From NCBI GenBank assembly GCA_030704615.1, contig CM060733.1, forward strand, positions 14,632,001 to 14,696,000: a DNA stretch of 64,000 bases, given 5' to 3'. Shown piece by piece: positions 1-10,599 of this stretch. Positions within the stretch are counted from its first letter, which is position 1, and every line of letters starts with the position of its first letter. A program made the position numbers and the translations under genes. Below the pieces are notes generated by a model. The model saw only the letters and a list, made by a program, of their open reading frames with translations, was not told where the DNA came from and did no database searches. The stretch is from Takakia lepidozioides (lineage: Eukaryota > Streptophyta > Takakiopsida > Takakiales > Takakiaceae).

Positions 1-427
1 TGGGCCACAATCTATATATGATAATAGGGGATATCACGGAAAGTGAACTCTGTAAATGTCATCAAAGTTAGGCCCGTCCCAAAAGGGACGCTCATGATAC
101 CACTATGCAGAATGGTTTCCATGCCAATCGTGCGGCCTGTTCTCACCCACGATATCACTAAACTGCAGGGTGACTTTGTCCATGGATATCGTATGGGGTC
201 ACAAGTGTTTTATGTTTCAGTCACGGACTCGGATGGAGAACAGGCTGTTGTGACCGATGCTGTCATTCAATCATGGGATAAGCATTGGCAAGAGATAAAT
301 GTACTGAAATGCACAAAAAAGGTGAAATATCTGCGGTTATGGGGTCCCCTTCCGAGGCTCACGTGAGCCTGGCCAAGCTCACAGGCTCACGTGAGCTCAT
401 GAGCATGCTCACGAAGTAGCATTCCCG
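1..427 (+). mobile_element. Right end of a DNA transposon, same family as 24,399-63,049
   Basis: A ParB-like coding fragment (about 91-310) is followed closely by a GTGAGC/GCTCAC-rich tail (356-427). Read on the minus strand from about 427, the tail contains ATGCTACTTCGTGAGC, which lines up with the right end of the large transposon (GTGCTATTCCGTGAGC). In the large copy the ParB exon is far from the right terminus, so this is best read as an internally deleted derivative with exon 2 joined almost directly to the terminal repeat. The left part lies outside the window. The boundary at about 427 comes from terminal-repeat alignment only; no target duplication could be tested. Confidence 0.6.
43..366 (+). 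pseudogene. ParB-like domain fragment
   Basis: The open frame aligns to exon 2 of the methyltransferase-like gene at 45,175. It shares the IPLCR-VSMP-VRP block (about 97-135), an FVHGY block (about 175-190), FYVS and a DSWD-like WDKHW segment. Similarity ends at about 310, just before the point where the DGNHR motif would lie; the remainder is unrelated sequence running into the terminal repeat. A functional ParB-like core is therefore absent. The first methionine is not a credible start, because the family protein has about 150 residues upstream of this block. It shows that the window holds two diverged copies of the gene. Confidence 0.6.
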
Positions 428-1281
428 GCCCATTATGAAATAAAATCAGCTGGTTTGTTATCATTGAATGAAAAAAAAAAAATTGATTTGATATTTCCAT
501 AGAGACAACTTTGCTTTTCAAAGATGATGCAATTATGAAGCAATATTTTGAGCTCTTGGTTGCTTAGCCTGTGATATTTCCATGGAGACAACTTTGCTTT
601 ACAAAGAGGGTGCAAATTATGAAGCAATATTTTGAGGTCTTGGTTGCTTAGCCTGTGTGTATTGGGTTGTCTCTATTTTATTGTTGATATGTTGTAGGTA
701 GTAGAGTTATCCGTTAAGTCGAGGGGATGGAGGGTGAATTGGGCTAGTTTGTCCAAAAGACAGCTGAAATGCAATAAATGTCAAAAGAGCATGCAAGCAA
801 AATCCAAGCAAAAAAAAAGTGACCAAATTGAAAATGCCTCTGGCGGGCACTTTGCGCATATCCGTTAAAGTCGACCAAACACAGTACCAAAAGAGGAACT
901 AGGGACGGGCGAGCCTGCAGTAGTGGGCCCATGTGAAGGTGCGGACGTATTAGCCTCATATCAGCATGGGCCCCACCCCAACCTCTCTGCCCGCTTCGTA
1001 CCACATCGCGCCACATACCCGGAGATGAATGCCAAAAATCAAATACATGATGAAACGCGTTTTACGCTCATTTCTGTGGACAAAGATAAAGAACAAGCAC
1101 CGAGAAAGCTGATGATACAAAGGGAGACTCGCAGCAGCGCGATTAAACCACTCCGCATACCAAACGACCATGATGAAACCTGTAAGACTTTATTTACAAC
1201 ATGTACAATGGGTGAACGTGCATATGATGTGAAGTTCCCAAAAAGCGGGGGGAGGAACAAAAAACAAGAGAAGAAAACAAA
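428..1281. other. Unassigned interval with an 83-bp tandem duplication
   Basis: Short open frames on both strands overlap one another and show no family signature. The only clear structure is the direct duplication listed separately. I see no gene. Confidence 0.5.
490..655. repeat. Tandem duplication, two 83-bp units
   Basis: Two adjacent copies begin GATATTTCCAT-GAGACAACT at about 490 and 573. They share the TATGAAGCAATATTTTGAG block and the ending CTTGGTTGCTTAGCCTGTG. They differ by a few substitutions and small indels. Confidence 0.85.
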
Positions 1282-1345
1282 AAGCTATAGTAAGCTACTC
1301 AATCAGCGACGAAAACAGAAGCTATAGTAAACTACTCAAGCAGAG
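1282..1345. repeat. Short tandem repeat at the 3' end of the reverse-transcriptase element
   Basis: AGCTATAGTAAGCTACTCAA is repeated about 38 bp later with one change (AAACTACTCAA), followed by CAG in both. It lies just past the 3' end of the minus-strand coding sequence that stops at 1,336, so it may be the short-repeat tail of that non-LTR element. Confidence 0.6.
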
Positions 1346-2259
1346 CGACCCTCGCAGCCAACAGCCTGGAGGAGATCAGGCAAGGAGATAGGCAAAATGT
1401 CAGGCAGAGGCGGAAGTCGAGATGACGCGGAGCTAGCCACATCAACCCGATGCAAAATAGAGATGGCTTCTGCTCTCTGCAAAGCAACTGAAACACGTCG
1501 TCGATAGTAGGCGACAAGGACGGAGGCATGTGGGATGCCAGTGGACCCGCTCTTGGCTGCATGATGTGCACAGGTCCGCAGGAAATCGTCGAAGTGCCGG
1601 TGCAATAAGCCAAATATTTCGACCGCCAGTGGAAGAAATGTGTCGGTGGGGTGACGATCGTTGTAGTCGCGCTCCTTGGCCTGGGCTGCTACAGTGGCTG
1701 CCATGCCTGGTGTGGTAGCTGCGCGAGATAGCAGATCCGCTCGAGTGGGGTCGTTGAGAACGACATCTGCTAAGGTACGCAAACCATCTCTAGATAGGAT
1801 GATGTCAACACGGCGGTGTGTAGAGTGGGACGTGAGCGTGGGTCGTAGATGTGGTTGCTCACGCAGTACATGATATCCTGCCTCCCGAGCAATAGATGCC
1901 ACCGCATCGCGAACCATATCATGAGACGCAGTGCGCTCACCACTACATGGACAGCGGAGGAGATGGATGACAAAGTCATCGATGGGCTGAAGACAGGCGC
2001 AGCGCTGAAGGCCCAATGTCGAAGGATGAGGCAAACCGAGTCGAAGGCGGAGCGCAGTAGTGAGAATAGGGGATGAGAGGCGAAAATGTGCAATAGTGGG
2101 TCGTGCTGTCAACCATGCCCCTGCTCCGGGTCCTGCGCATGATAGAAGTCGGGCTCGATGCAACTCAGAAGAAGCACTTGAGAGCATGCCGGAAAAGGAA
2201 TGACGGTGCACGCGCTCGGAAATGGACTCCTGAAGATGGTCGAGGCCTTGAGTAACCAA
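1336..2259 (-). pseudogene. C-terminal zinc-binding and endonuclease-like region of the RT element
   Basis: This frame contains GAWLTARPT, an LRLRLGLP block, a C-x-C...C-x-C cluster (RCACL...HLLRCPC), then HD-VRDAV, a RVDIIL segment and ADVVLNDPTRADLL, followed by PLAVEIFG. This order is typical of the tail of algal and land-plant RT elements with a PD-(D/E)XK-like domain; that assignment is from family memory and was not computed. It is offset from the RT frame upstream, with the intervening RT core deleted. Confidence 0.5.
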
Positions 2260-4220
2260 CTGCTCACTAGGCGAGAATGATGACTGTAGTATAGGGGAGT
2301 GGTGGATGCATAGAATAATCGAACAAACGGAATGAGCTGGTGGAAATCTCCTCCGGCTGAACGGAGCTCCTGAAAGATAGCCGCTCGTGACACAGTGTTG
2401 AAAGCGTTGGTAACGTCGACCTGGAGAACCACCAGATCCGGATGAAGATCAAGAGCTGCACGAATCCCCTGAACCACCGCCTCGCAACCGCCTGGAGTGG
2501 CGACCCCGAACTGGTGCGGAAAGAGGTGTCCGGAGAAGGCATCTCGAACCTGAAGACAAAGTGAGCGGCTGACAAGGCGGTAAAGAACCTCTCCAACTGC
2601 GATAGGGCGGATGCCAGTACCTGAGGGTTTGCTCATAGCCAACAATCTGGAGGCCCCAAGGAGACGGGCCACTGGGGCAGGGATACGGCCAGCAGCAATA
2701 AAGGAGCAAATCTGAAATAGCTTAGAGAAGCCACTACCAGAGTCCTGTGGAGAGAAACAGTCGCGTAAGTGCTCATACAGGAGACCGGAAGGACCTGCCG
2801 CTGCAAGATGGGGACTGCGCGTGAAGGCCTGAGTGAAGACCTCCCGATCTAGCTTGAGATCCTGGTCTGGCTCGAAGTCCTCAACAAAAAGCGGCAGAAA
2901 ATCCTGAGCTGATGGGTGAAGGGCTTCGAGGGCAGTGACAGTATCTGGTGATGGAGGCGCTGGTGAGGAAGGTGCTAAAGCCTTGGCCGCGCATGAGTAC
3001 TCGCCAACGCGGCCTAACATGAGACTATGACAAAGTCGCCTGTGGGCCGATGAGGGTGGCTGCGTGGAGGAAGCGGGAGGGGCGCGTGCCGCAAGGGCTA
3101 GTGCCCGTAATTGATGCTCATCTTGCAGACTCTCCCAATCTCCAGATAAAAAACGGCGAAGACGGATGCGCGTCTCTCTGTGCCCTGACTGACCGCCACG
3201 AGGAGGCAAAACCAAACACCACTGAGGAAATAACAAGAAAAGATACCATGATGGTATATCATCAGGATCACGAGCCAGCCTGTCTAAGGGTAGACGGAGT
3301 GCAAGTTGGACCTCATGACGTAGTGCCACCGGAATTCTTGTATAAAGACGAGGTATTGGCAGTCCTAGCTGAAATGCGCCCAGAACATCTAGCGCTGAAA
3401 GCCAATGCCAAGCAGAGGCAGGAGGTGGCGCGTGCAAGACACTGGGCTGAAATGGAGAAGTACCATTTGTGTGGGACTGAGGAAGAGCCGCACACGTGCG
3501 CTGGTGTCGCACAAGCCCTTTGATGCGCGCAAAAAGACGACCACAAGCTGGGCATGGGGTACGGTCTGATGGGAGAGGCGCCTGCTGTTGGGGTAAGAGT
3601 GATGGGGTCGGCAATGCAGGCTGCACAACTGGAGAAGAAGACACGTGGAGAGGCTCATGACCAAGAGGAGTTGGGCTGCCTTAAAGCCGCTGCCGAGAAT
3701 GGGATGGAGAACCTGGAGGAGAAGTGACTGGCGTGGGACCTCGAACCCTACCTGAGAGGCGCAGTGGGGGAAGGCTCAACAGACACTGTGGGAGTTCGTC
3801 GGTCGGTGGGGCGCCAATGGAAGAACCTGGAATCAGCGGTGGAGAAGACCGTTGTGAAGATGACGACTCTTCTTGAACTTGGTGTCTGGAGCTTGGACTC
3901 TGGTGCGCATCAGGAACATGTGAGCTAGGGGTAGGGGTACGTTGGCGTTGGGGTCTTCCAAGAGGAGCAGGTCTTCCAGTAGGAGGAGTTGCAGCTGTGT
4001 TCAGCACCTCTCGTTGCTCTGGGGAGCGAACTGCCAAGGATGGTGGAGTAAACAATAAAGGGGTTGTGGTGAGGACTTGGCTGCCTGTACGGCGTCGGGC
4101 TGAACGAGCTAGGGGACGAGCCGATCGAGGCCGCCTGACCGGCGTAAGGGGCCATTGTTGCACAGCGGCCGCTTGCTCGCTTAGCGCTGATACCGCTGTC
4201 GCTACTGCCAACACCTCCAC
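2109..4220 (-). pseudogene. C2H2 zinc finger plus N-terminal half of reverse transcriptase
   Basis: One frame runs from 4,220 to 2,109 with a single stop at 3,681-3,683. Residues encoded below 3,600 include CPACGRLFARIKGLVRH followed by an RTC, a C-x2-C-x12-H-type finger, as in nucleic-acid-binding leaders of site-specific non-LTR elements. Further on come the RT finger/palm blocks GIRPIAVGE, HQFGVATPGG and DVTNAFNTVSR (motif A with its catalytic aspartate). After about 2,270 the frame loses similarity and ends in unrelated residues. Motif C (YxDD) is not present. Nearby plus-strand frames are antisense shadows. Confidence 0.65.
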
Positions 4221-5032
4221 TAAGTTGGCGGCGCTGCAGGCCTCGCCGAGGTCTGGCGGCGACGCCGCTCATCGTACTTCTCGTGTCCACGCTCGTCAGA
4301 CTCATCGTCAGACGGGTGGAATAAATGTATCCCGAACTCTCTTCCAAACTTCTGTATACAAACCAGACATTGCACTAAAACAGGTCGTAACAGACAGGCG
4401 ATGATTCTGACAGGGACCTGAGGCTGCGGCATTACAACACAGCATGGCAGGGGAAAAAAAACGCATCGGCACGGGACCGCAAGTTGATCATGTGCGAGAA
4501 AAACTCGGACCTAAACCAACCCGGAGCACAATGTAACATTGACATTGGATCCGCATTAACTTAATCTGTAGAGACTCGAGACTGAGCTCAGCACACGAGA
4601 AGGACAAAAACACACAGACAGAGAGGGAGGGACACAGAGAGGAAGAAGGGAGAGCAGCCCGGGCAGACCCGTTGCGTGTGCGTCGCTTTGGTGGGGCTAG
4701 GTTTGCTAACACTCCGTTTGGAATCTTTGGTCATACCTGCTGCCTTCTCGAAGCTCTCTCGAAGATTTACTCGGCAGAGTTTTGAGTGGTGGTGAACGGG
4801 AGAGGTGTGCGATGGTGGTGCTGCTGAGAATTTGGAGGGTTTTCTGAATGAGGTCTACGCATCCATGGGCTTTGTGAAGCTGGTTAGAACTGGTTACGTA
4901 ATACTGCATACTGAGAGGTGTGGAGGAGTTTTGATGTTAAGATGTAGTTAAGATGTGGCAATACGTCTCTCTTGATCAAGAGTTCTTCATTTGAAGTATG
5001 TGGGAGCTTCGAGATATATTGTATTGGTTTGG
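4221..5032. other. Interval upstream of the PPR gene
   Basis: The left part continues the low-complexity minus-strand leader of the RT element. The right part (about 4,700-5,032) precedes the PPR start and presumably holds its promoter and 5' leader. I could not assign a TATA box, and no other gene is visible. Confidence 0.4.
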
Positions 5033-7294
5033 ATGTACAGGTTAGTGCCTAAGATTACACAGGCATGCAGGATTGCAGGGTTTTGTCAGGCATATCTGTC
5101 TGTTGGACATCAGACTGGAGGCAGGAGCGCCTTGACCATTCCTTTGGAGGTAGGACCAAGAGAGGTTGTCAAGAACTCTTCTGGCAACTGTGGGGTTGTG
5201 AGGACACACTGTAAGGCAGGGCAATTGAAACAGGCACTGCACATTTTGAATCAACGCAGCATTCGCGCAGACTCCAATACTTATCGGTGTCTCTTGCAGG
5301 AGTGTATCCACATGAATGACCTAGTGGGGGGGAAACAGGTGCACACCCACATTATCCAAAGTGGATTGAAACCAAACATCTTTCTACTCAATACCCTGAT
5401 TGATATGTACGCCAAGTGCGGGAGTGTGATGGATGCGCGACAGATGTTTTCCGGAATGTCTGAACGGAGTTTGGTTACTTGGACTATAATGATAGCAGGA
5501 TATGCCAAGAATGGTCATGCTGAGGAGGCTGTCAAGATCTATGAGCAAATGCAACGGGAAGGAGTGATGTCAGATAGGGTCACATTTATTTGCGTTCTCA
5601 GTGCATGTGCCAGCCTAGGAGTCCTGCAAAGGGGCAAAGAGGTTCATGCTGACATCATCAGAACTGGAATTGTCTCAGACATAAATTTGGAGACTGCCCT
5701 TTTTGCCATGTATGCGAAATGTGGAAGCATGAAGGATGCACGTCAGGTGTTCGACAATATGGTTCAACGAGATGTAGTCTCATGGAATGCTATGATAGGA
5801 GGATATGCTCAGCATGGGTGTAGTAGGGAGGCTTTGACAATCTATGGGCAAATGCAGCAGGAAGGGGTCACTCCTGATAGGGTCACGTTTGTTTGTGTTC
5901 TGAATGCCTGTGCTAGCCTAGGAGCACTCCGAAAGGGCAGGGTTGTCCATGCTGACGCTTTGAAAGCTGGGAAAGGGTCATATATTAATGTAGAGAATGC
6001 ACTTATTGATATGTATGCAAAATGCGGGAGCATGAAGGATGCACGGGAAGTGTTCGACAGTATGTCCCTGCGAGATATTGTCTCATGGAACTCCATGATT
6101 GCTGGATATACTCAGCATGGCTGTGGTAGGGATGCTGTCAAAGTCTATGAGCAAATGCTGCAGGAAGGGTTTCGGCCCAACAGGGTCACGTTCATTTGCA
6201 TTCTCAATGCTTGTGGCATCCTGGAAGCCCTGGAAAAGGGCAAAGAGGTTCATGATGACATCATCAAAGGTGGAATTGCACCATATATCAACTTGGAGAA
6301 CACCCTTGTTGACATGTATGCCAAATGTGGAAGCATGAAAGATGCACGTCAATTGTTTGACAATATGTCTCGACGAAATGTGGTCTCATGGACTGCCATG
6401 ATCTCAGGATATTCTCGGCATGGGTGTGGTTGGGAGGCTTTTGAGATCTATGATCAAATGCAACAGAAAGGGGTGACACCAGATAGTGTCACATTCATTT
6501 GCATTCTCAATTTGTGTGCTAGGGAAGGAGCCCTGGAAAAAGGCAAAGAGGTACATGCTGACATCATCAAAGTGGGAATGACGTCATATATTAATTTGGA
6601 GAATACACTTGTGGACATGTATGCCAAATGTGGGAGCATGGAGGATGCGCATGACGTGTTCAACAATATGCCCCAACGAGACAACGTCTCGTGGAACACA
6701 ATGCTTGCAGGATGTGCCCAGCATGGGTGTGGCAGGGAGGTGCTGCAGCTATTTGAACGAATGAAGCAGGAAGGCTTGAGACCCAACAGTATCACTTACA
6801 CATCTCTTCTCTCTGCATGTAGCCATGTGGGCCTAGTGGATGAAGGATGTCACTACTTTGTCTCCATGAGTGATGATCATGGCCTCTCTCCTACATTGGA
6901 GCATTTTGGCTGTATGGTGGACCTTCTTGGCCGTGCAGGGCGATTGGTTGAGGCAGAGGCTTTCATCAACAAAGCGCCTATGGAACAAGATGCCGGGCTG
7001 TGGGTGGCCTTGCTTGGTGCCTGCAGAATCCATGGGGATGTTGATTTAGCAGAACGTGTGGCAAATTGCTTGCTCAAGTGTGATCTACAGCATGCTGCAA
7101 CCTATGTTCTCCTATCGAACATGTATGCTGCAGCTGACAGGTGGGATGATAGAGCAAAGTTGAGAAAAATGATGGAAGACATAGGTCTTATAAAGGAGCC
7201 AGGTCACAGCTGTGTCGAGGTGGACAACCAGGTGCATACCTTCATTGCAGAGGAAAAATCACATCCAAAAATGAGGAAGTTCATGCTCAGCTGA
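5033..7294 (+). CDS. PLS-class pentatricopeptide-repeat protein, E-type tail
   Basis: Intronless frame of 753 residues. I start at the ATG at 5,033; the open frame extends about 14 codons upstream but without an ATG. The N terminus is basic and hydroxyl-rich, compatible with an organelle transit peptide. From about residue 80 the protein consists of P-L-S triplets repeating every 101 residues (303 bp). The DMYAKCGS block recurs near 5,402, 6,008, 6,311 and 6,614, with a variant near 5,705, each followed by VSW-AMI-GY and by EG--PD-VTFIC. After the repeats come the E1/E2 motifs (GCMVDLLGRAGRLVEAEAF, YVLLSNMYAAADRWDD) and the start of E+ (VHTFIAEEKSHP). Such proteins bind organellar RNA and many guide C-to-U editing. 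It stops right after SHPK with no DYW deaminase domain; the next 70 bases read as E+ sequence in other frames, so a frameshift probably truncated it. Confidence 0.85.
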   Translation: MYRLVPKITQACRIAGFCQAYLSVGHQTGGRSALTIPLEVGPREVVKNSSGNCGVVRTHCKAGQLKQALHILNQRSIRADSNTYRCLLQECIHMNDLVGGKQVHTHIIQSGLKPNIFLLNTLIDMYAKCGSVMDARQMFSGMSERSLVTWTIMIAGYAKNGHAEEAVKIYEQMQREGVMSDRVTFICVLSACASLGVLQRGKEVHADIIRTGIVSDINLETALFAMYAKCGSMKDARQVFDNMVQRDVVSWNAMIGGYAQHGCSREALTIYGQMQQEGVTPDRVTFVCVLNACASLGALRKGRVVHADALKAGKGSYINVENALIDMYAKCGSMKDAREVFDSMSLRDIVSWNSMIAGYTQHGCGRDAVKVYEQMLQEGFRPNRVTFICILNACGILEALEKGKEVHDDIIKGGIAPYINLENTLVDMYAKCGSMKDARQLFDNMSRRNVVSWTAMISGYSRHGCGWEAFEIYDQMQQKGVTPDSVTFICILNLCAREGALEKGKEVHADIIKVGMTSYINLENTLVDMYAKCGSMEDAHDVFNNMPQRDNVSWNTMLAGCAQHGCGREVLQLFERMKQEGLRPNSITYTSLLSACSHVGLVDEGCHYFVSMSDDHGLSPTLEHFGCMVDLLGRAGRLVEAEAFINKAPMEQDAGLWVALLGACRIHGDVDLAERVANCLLKCDLQHAATYVLLSNMYAAADRWDDRAKLRKMMEDIGLIKEPGHSCVEVDNQVHTFIAEEKSHPKMRKFMLS

Positions 7295-7620
7295 GGAGTT
7301 TCTGGGCTGATGAAAGAGGGGGGGTACATACAGAACGCTGCTGATACATTAGGCATGAAACTTGATAATATAATTTTATTTTCTTTTCTTTTTTTATAGA
7401 AAGGGAAACACCTGGGAGCGACTGCTCACAAATCAGGCCCCTTGATAGTGAGAGGAGAAAATAACCTCTTTCATAGTAACCCCCGCAGTGAAGGCTTTAG
7501 ATCTAGATGAGGAACGCAAATAAACTTAGTAATTGAGAGGGAATAATGAATTATTGAGCAATGCGCCAAGGTCAAAGAGGTCCATGCTGAGATCATGAAA
7601 GCTGGAGTGATCTCTCCTCA
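7295..7620 (+). pseudogene. Frameshifted PPR tail and a detached PPR remnant
   Basis: Shifting frame near 7,270 gives NEEVHAQLRSFWADERGG, and another shift at the G run (7,318-7,324) gives GGYIQNAADTLGM, both resembling the E+ region that should follow SHPK. A further fragment at about 7,567-7,612 reads KVKEVHAEIMKAGVIS, matching the KGKEVHADIIK block of the repeats. No DYW domain is recognisable. The region looks like a decaying 3' end. Confidence 0.55.
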
Positions 7621-8200
7621 GGAGAGCTCTCATGGACATTTAGGGGTTCATCTTGCGTCAGGGGTTTCCCTCTTTACAAAACTCACAAACATGAAGGAGC
7701 TAACTTGGTGGTGCTCTTTACAAAACGCTCAAGGTCGTTCAAGTTTTAAAAAGTAATTATTGAACAAAAAGGAATGAATGTGGCTGCTGCCCGCCTGTTC
7801 AGGACTGTTTTTTGTTTTCTCTTTTCGCGAATAAAACTCTCCATGAATTCAAATATATGTGATATATTTGAGTGATCCTCATCTTCAATCGCTGGCAAAA
7901 CTTGGCTATCAATATGCTATCATACTATTAAAATTATTATTTAACTAGTAAACATTTGTTTTGTTTTTTTAATAAATAAAAAGCGCTGATACCCTGCAGA
8001 AAACTTTATTAGAACGTCAAAATGAGCACAGAGATGAGGAAAAAATAACCTCCTTAGGAACCGTAAAGGCGTGTCACATGGGGAATCACCCAGCACCGAT
8101 AGAAGGTAGGGGGGATTTGTAGAATACTATTGACCAAAAATCTTGGTTGGGGGGGAGGAGAGATTGCATCGAGACCTAACCATGAGTAAGGCCACCTGAA
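7621..8200. other. AT-rich unassigned interval
   Basis: No coding signature. T-rich runs near 7,935-7,980 could be a 3' UTR signal of the PPR gene or the poly(A) end of the minus-strand LINE, but I cannot decide. Confidence 0.4.
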
Positions 8201-8324
8201 ACAGAAATCTTACGGAAATCAGCCCAAGTATATGGCTGTTTGAGCAGCTGTAGGGGGGGAGGAGTGGAGTGGGTATTGGTGGGATTCAATCACTAAACTA
8301 GCGAAGATAACTAGCCACCAAAGT

Positions 8325-9164
8325 TCAGCTGGAGCTTTGACTTTGCTGCACGCAGACTGAGATGTTTCCAGTTGACATCGGGCCCTTCCGACCCAGCAGG
8401 GGATTTGCCATTCCATGGGGATGCATGGCATCGTGCCAAGTGATTTGCAAGTCCGAGATCCTGGTGCAGAGGATGCCGCCTTTTGCCAAGGAGAGGTCGA
8501 AGTCCGAGAATAATTGATTACGCCTCATGTCGCTGCACCCGGCTGCAGCTGTTTGCAAAGACACCCAAGCCTTGCGCCCCTCAGTCATCAGATCAGCAAA
8601 CAGTTTGTAAAGCACTAATCTGATGCTGGGGCTTTTCCCTTGAAATATCAGACTACATCTTGCCTTCCACAAAGACCAAAGAGTGTGGCCCCTTAGGCAT
8701 CCCCATACTGGGCAGTTATTCCAGATTGAGCCATTGCGAAGATTAAGCATAATAACGTGTGCCGCTCGTGGGGGCACAACCTGCCACTGCGCATAGAAAG
8801 CAAACACCAGATGCCAAGTTCTAGTAGCTAGATTGCAGCCTGTGAAGGCATGCTCAATAGTCTCACTTTGGTTGCAATTACAAACCACATAGGCAGGGTC
8901 AGCATCTGGAAGGCTGGCAGCCATTGGAAGAATTATGTTGGCCAGCTTCCATGAAAAAACACTGATTTTGGAGGAGCGGTATTTGGCCCAGATGTCCTTC
9001 CAAATGGAGTTCCATGCAAGGGGCTGCAAGTCAAGGTTCCATTTGCGGTTCCATTTTTCAGCAAAGTTTGCCTTCCCGAGAAGCAACATGTACCCCATTT
9101 TCACCGTGTAGCCCATCAGTGGCGTGTTTTTGTCATCTTTCCATGACCATTCTCCCGGGTCCAT
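8325..9164 (-). pseudogene. LINE C-terminal zinc-binding region (zf-RVT)
   Basis: The frame has the plant LINE tail pattern: SSKISVFSWKLANIILPMAA, then a cysteine/histidine cluster (VVCNCNQSETIEHAFTGC), then LWSLWKARCSLIFQGK. This domain follows the RT in plant L1-type elements and is thought to bind nucleic acid. The same block recurs in the second LINE fragment at 19.0-19.6 kb. Upstream RT sequence is in another frame, so the protein is broken. Confidence 0.7.
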
Positions 9165-9214
9165 CTGTAGTCTAGAGAGCGGGAAGCATAAAAACCAAAC
9201 AAAATTCGAATTTT

Positions 9215-10590
9215 CTAGCCCAGCACATCTCTCCTCCCTAAGGAGGTGTTGGCACTAAGGACTCTAATTCTGTAGGCTTGGTCATGGTGCAGCTCCCCTG
9301 TTCCGCTTAGCATTAATCTTTCAGTGCCGGTTGCTTGGAAGAGCAGTCCGTTCCAATGAGTGCTTGTAGACGCAAGCGCCAGGAGGGCCACTAGCTTGCC
9401 TCCTACCGAGCATCCAAACCAGACAGACAAGTCATTACCAGTGCAGGGTCCCCCTAGCAGAAGTGGTTGCACTAATTCAACTCCTGATCTAATGATATCC
9501 CATCCGTTCCTGATGGAGTTTGTGGATAAGAGGGAGGATAACAAGGGGAGGTCCAAGAACTGAGTGTTTTCCCAAATATTGGCAATGTGCACAAACCCTA
9601 TTGTCTCCCAAGTCGCCCATTTTTTATGGAGGGTAGTCAGGGCCTCACTTTGCAAGTTGGGGTTCCCGAACAAGGGTTGGCGAATCACCTCTTCAAAGCA
9701 GGTAGGTGCCCTTTGAGTCAGATGGGGCCTCATCTTTTCCAAGCCTCTCATATGGACTTCCAGGCCTCTGATCCAGGTGATGTCGACTTTCCTGATCCAT
9801 GTACCATCCATTTCAGAGATGGAGCCCATGCCGAGGAGCTAATCGGGGTGGACTGCATCATATGAGCTCTTACCAGTAAGCACCAGGGGCTGTCCCCTCT
9901 AGAAAGCGCCCTTGGTATCCATTTAGAGAATAAGGCAGAGATTTGCAATTCTTGGTCAATTAGACCTAGTCCACCTTCCTTTCTGGGTCTGCAGAGCTGA
10001 CTCCATGATACCAGTGCTCTCTTGGTAGGATTCTGCTGGGAGGCACCCCATAGAAAATTTCTCATGAGAGCTTTAACTTTATGTATCAGTTTGGAGCCAG
10101 GGGACCAAACTGATGTCGGGTACCACACAGATGTCACCAAGACTTGGTTAAGGATTAGAGCTCTTTCTGTCATCGACAGCATCGCCGAGCTCCAGAAAGC
10201 CAGTTTGTTTCGCAGCCTCCGTAGAATAGGCTCGAACCTTTGGTCGTCCGAGAGGTCAATCCCTATCTGGAAGCCAAGCAAGGTGTGCGCCGAGCCGTGC
10301 GCGAGCCATCTTAGACCCTGCTCTTGCCCCCAAGGAGGACCATGGTGACGTAGAGGGGAGTCAGGCAGCTCCGTGAGAACCCCAACTGATTTATTCCAGT
10401 TAATCAGCTTGAGACTAGAGGCCATGCAGAATAATTGTAAAGCTTGGCGAGCTCTCTCTATGTTTTTATTGTTGAGAAACAATGTGGTATCATCAATATA
10501 CATAGACAACTTGATTTAAGGCCCATGAGTCACCTTTAGCCCTACAATATCTTGTCTATTGGCTATGTAATGTCCAGGGCATCAAAGGGT
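9215..10590 (-). pseudogene. LINE reverse transcriptase, C-terminal half
   Basis: Two overlapping frames (9,748-10,509 and 9,215-9,829) give the catalytic box MYIDDTTLFL at about 10,480-10,510 and the downstream palm/thumb blocks (LINWNKSVGVL, LLGFQIGIDLSDDQRFEP, ALILNQVLVTSVWYPTSVW, RNFLWGA, VSWSQLCRPRKEGGLGL). Upstream of the catalytic box, IVGLKVTHGP is followed by an in-frame stop and IKLS. LINE similarity fades near 10,590, where gypsy integrase sequence begins. The first half of the RT is absent. Confidence 0.75.
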
Positions 10591-10599
10591 TTGCTCGAG

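Larger units (their letters stand above)
1336..4220 (-). mobile_element. Non-LTR reverse-transcriptase element, internally deleted
   Basis: Minus-strand coding sequence has, in order, a proline/serine/arginine-rich leader, a C2H2-like zinc finger, the first half of a reverse transcriptase, and then, after a change of frame at about 2,260, a C-terminal region with a cysteine/histidine cluster and a restriction-endonuclease-like segment. No LTRs flank it. The second half of the RT, including the catalytic YxDD box, is missing between the two parts, so this copy cannot be active. The 5' limit above 4,220 is not defined. Confidence 0.65.

Noticed and set aside
923-1327. 134-residue plus-strand frame as a gene
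   Set aside because: No family signature, overlapped by equally long frames on the other strand, and runs into the repeat tail of the RT element.
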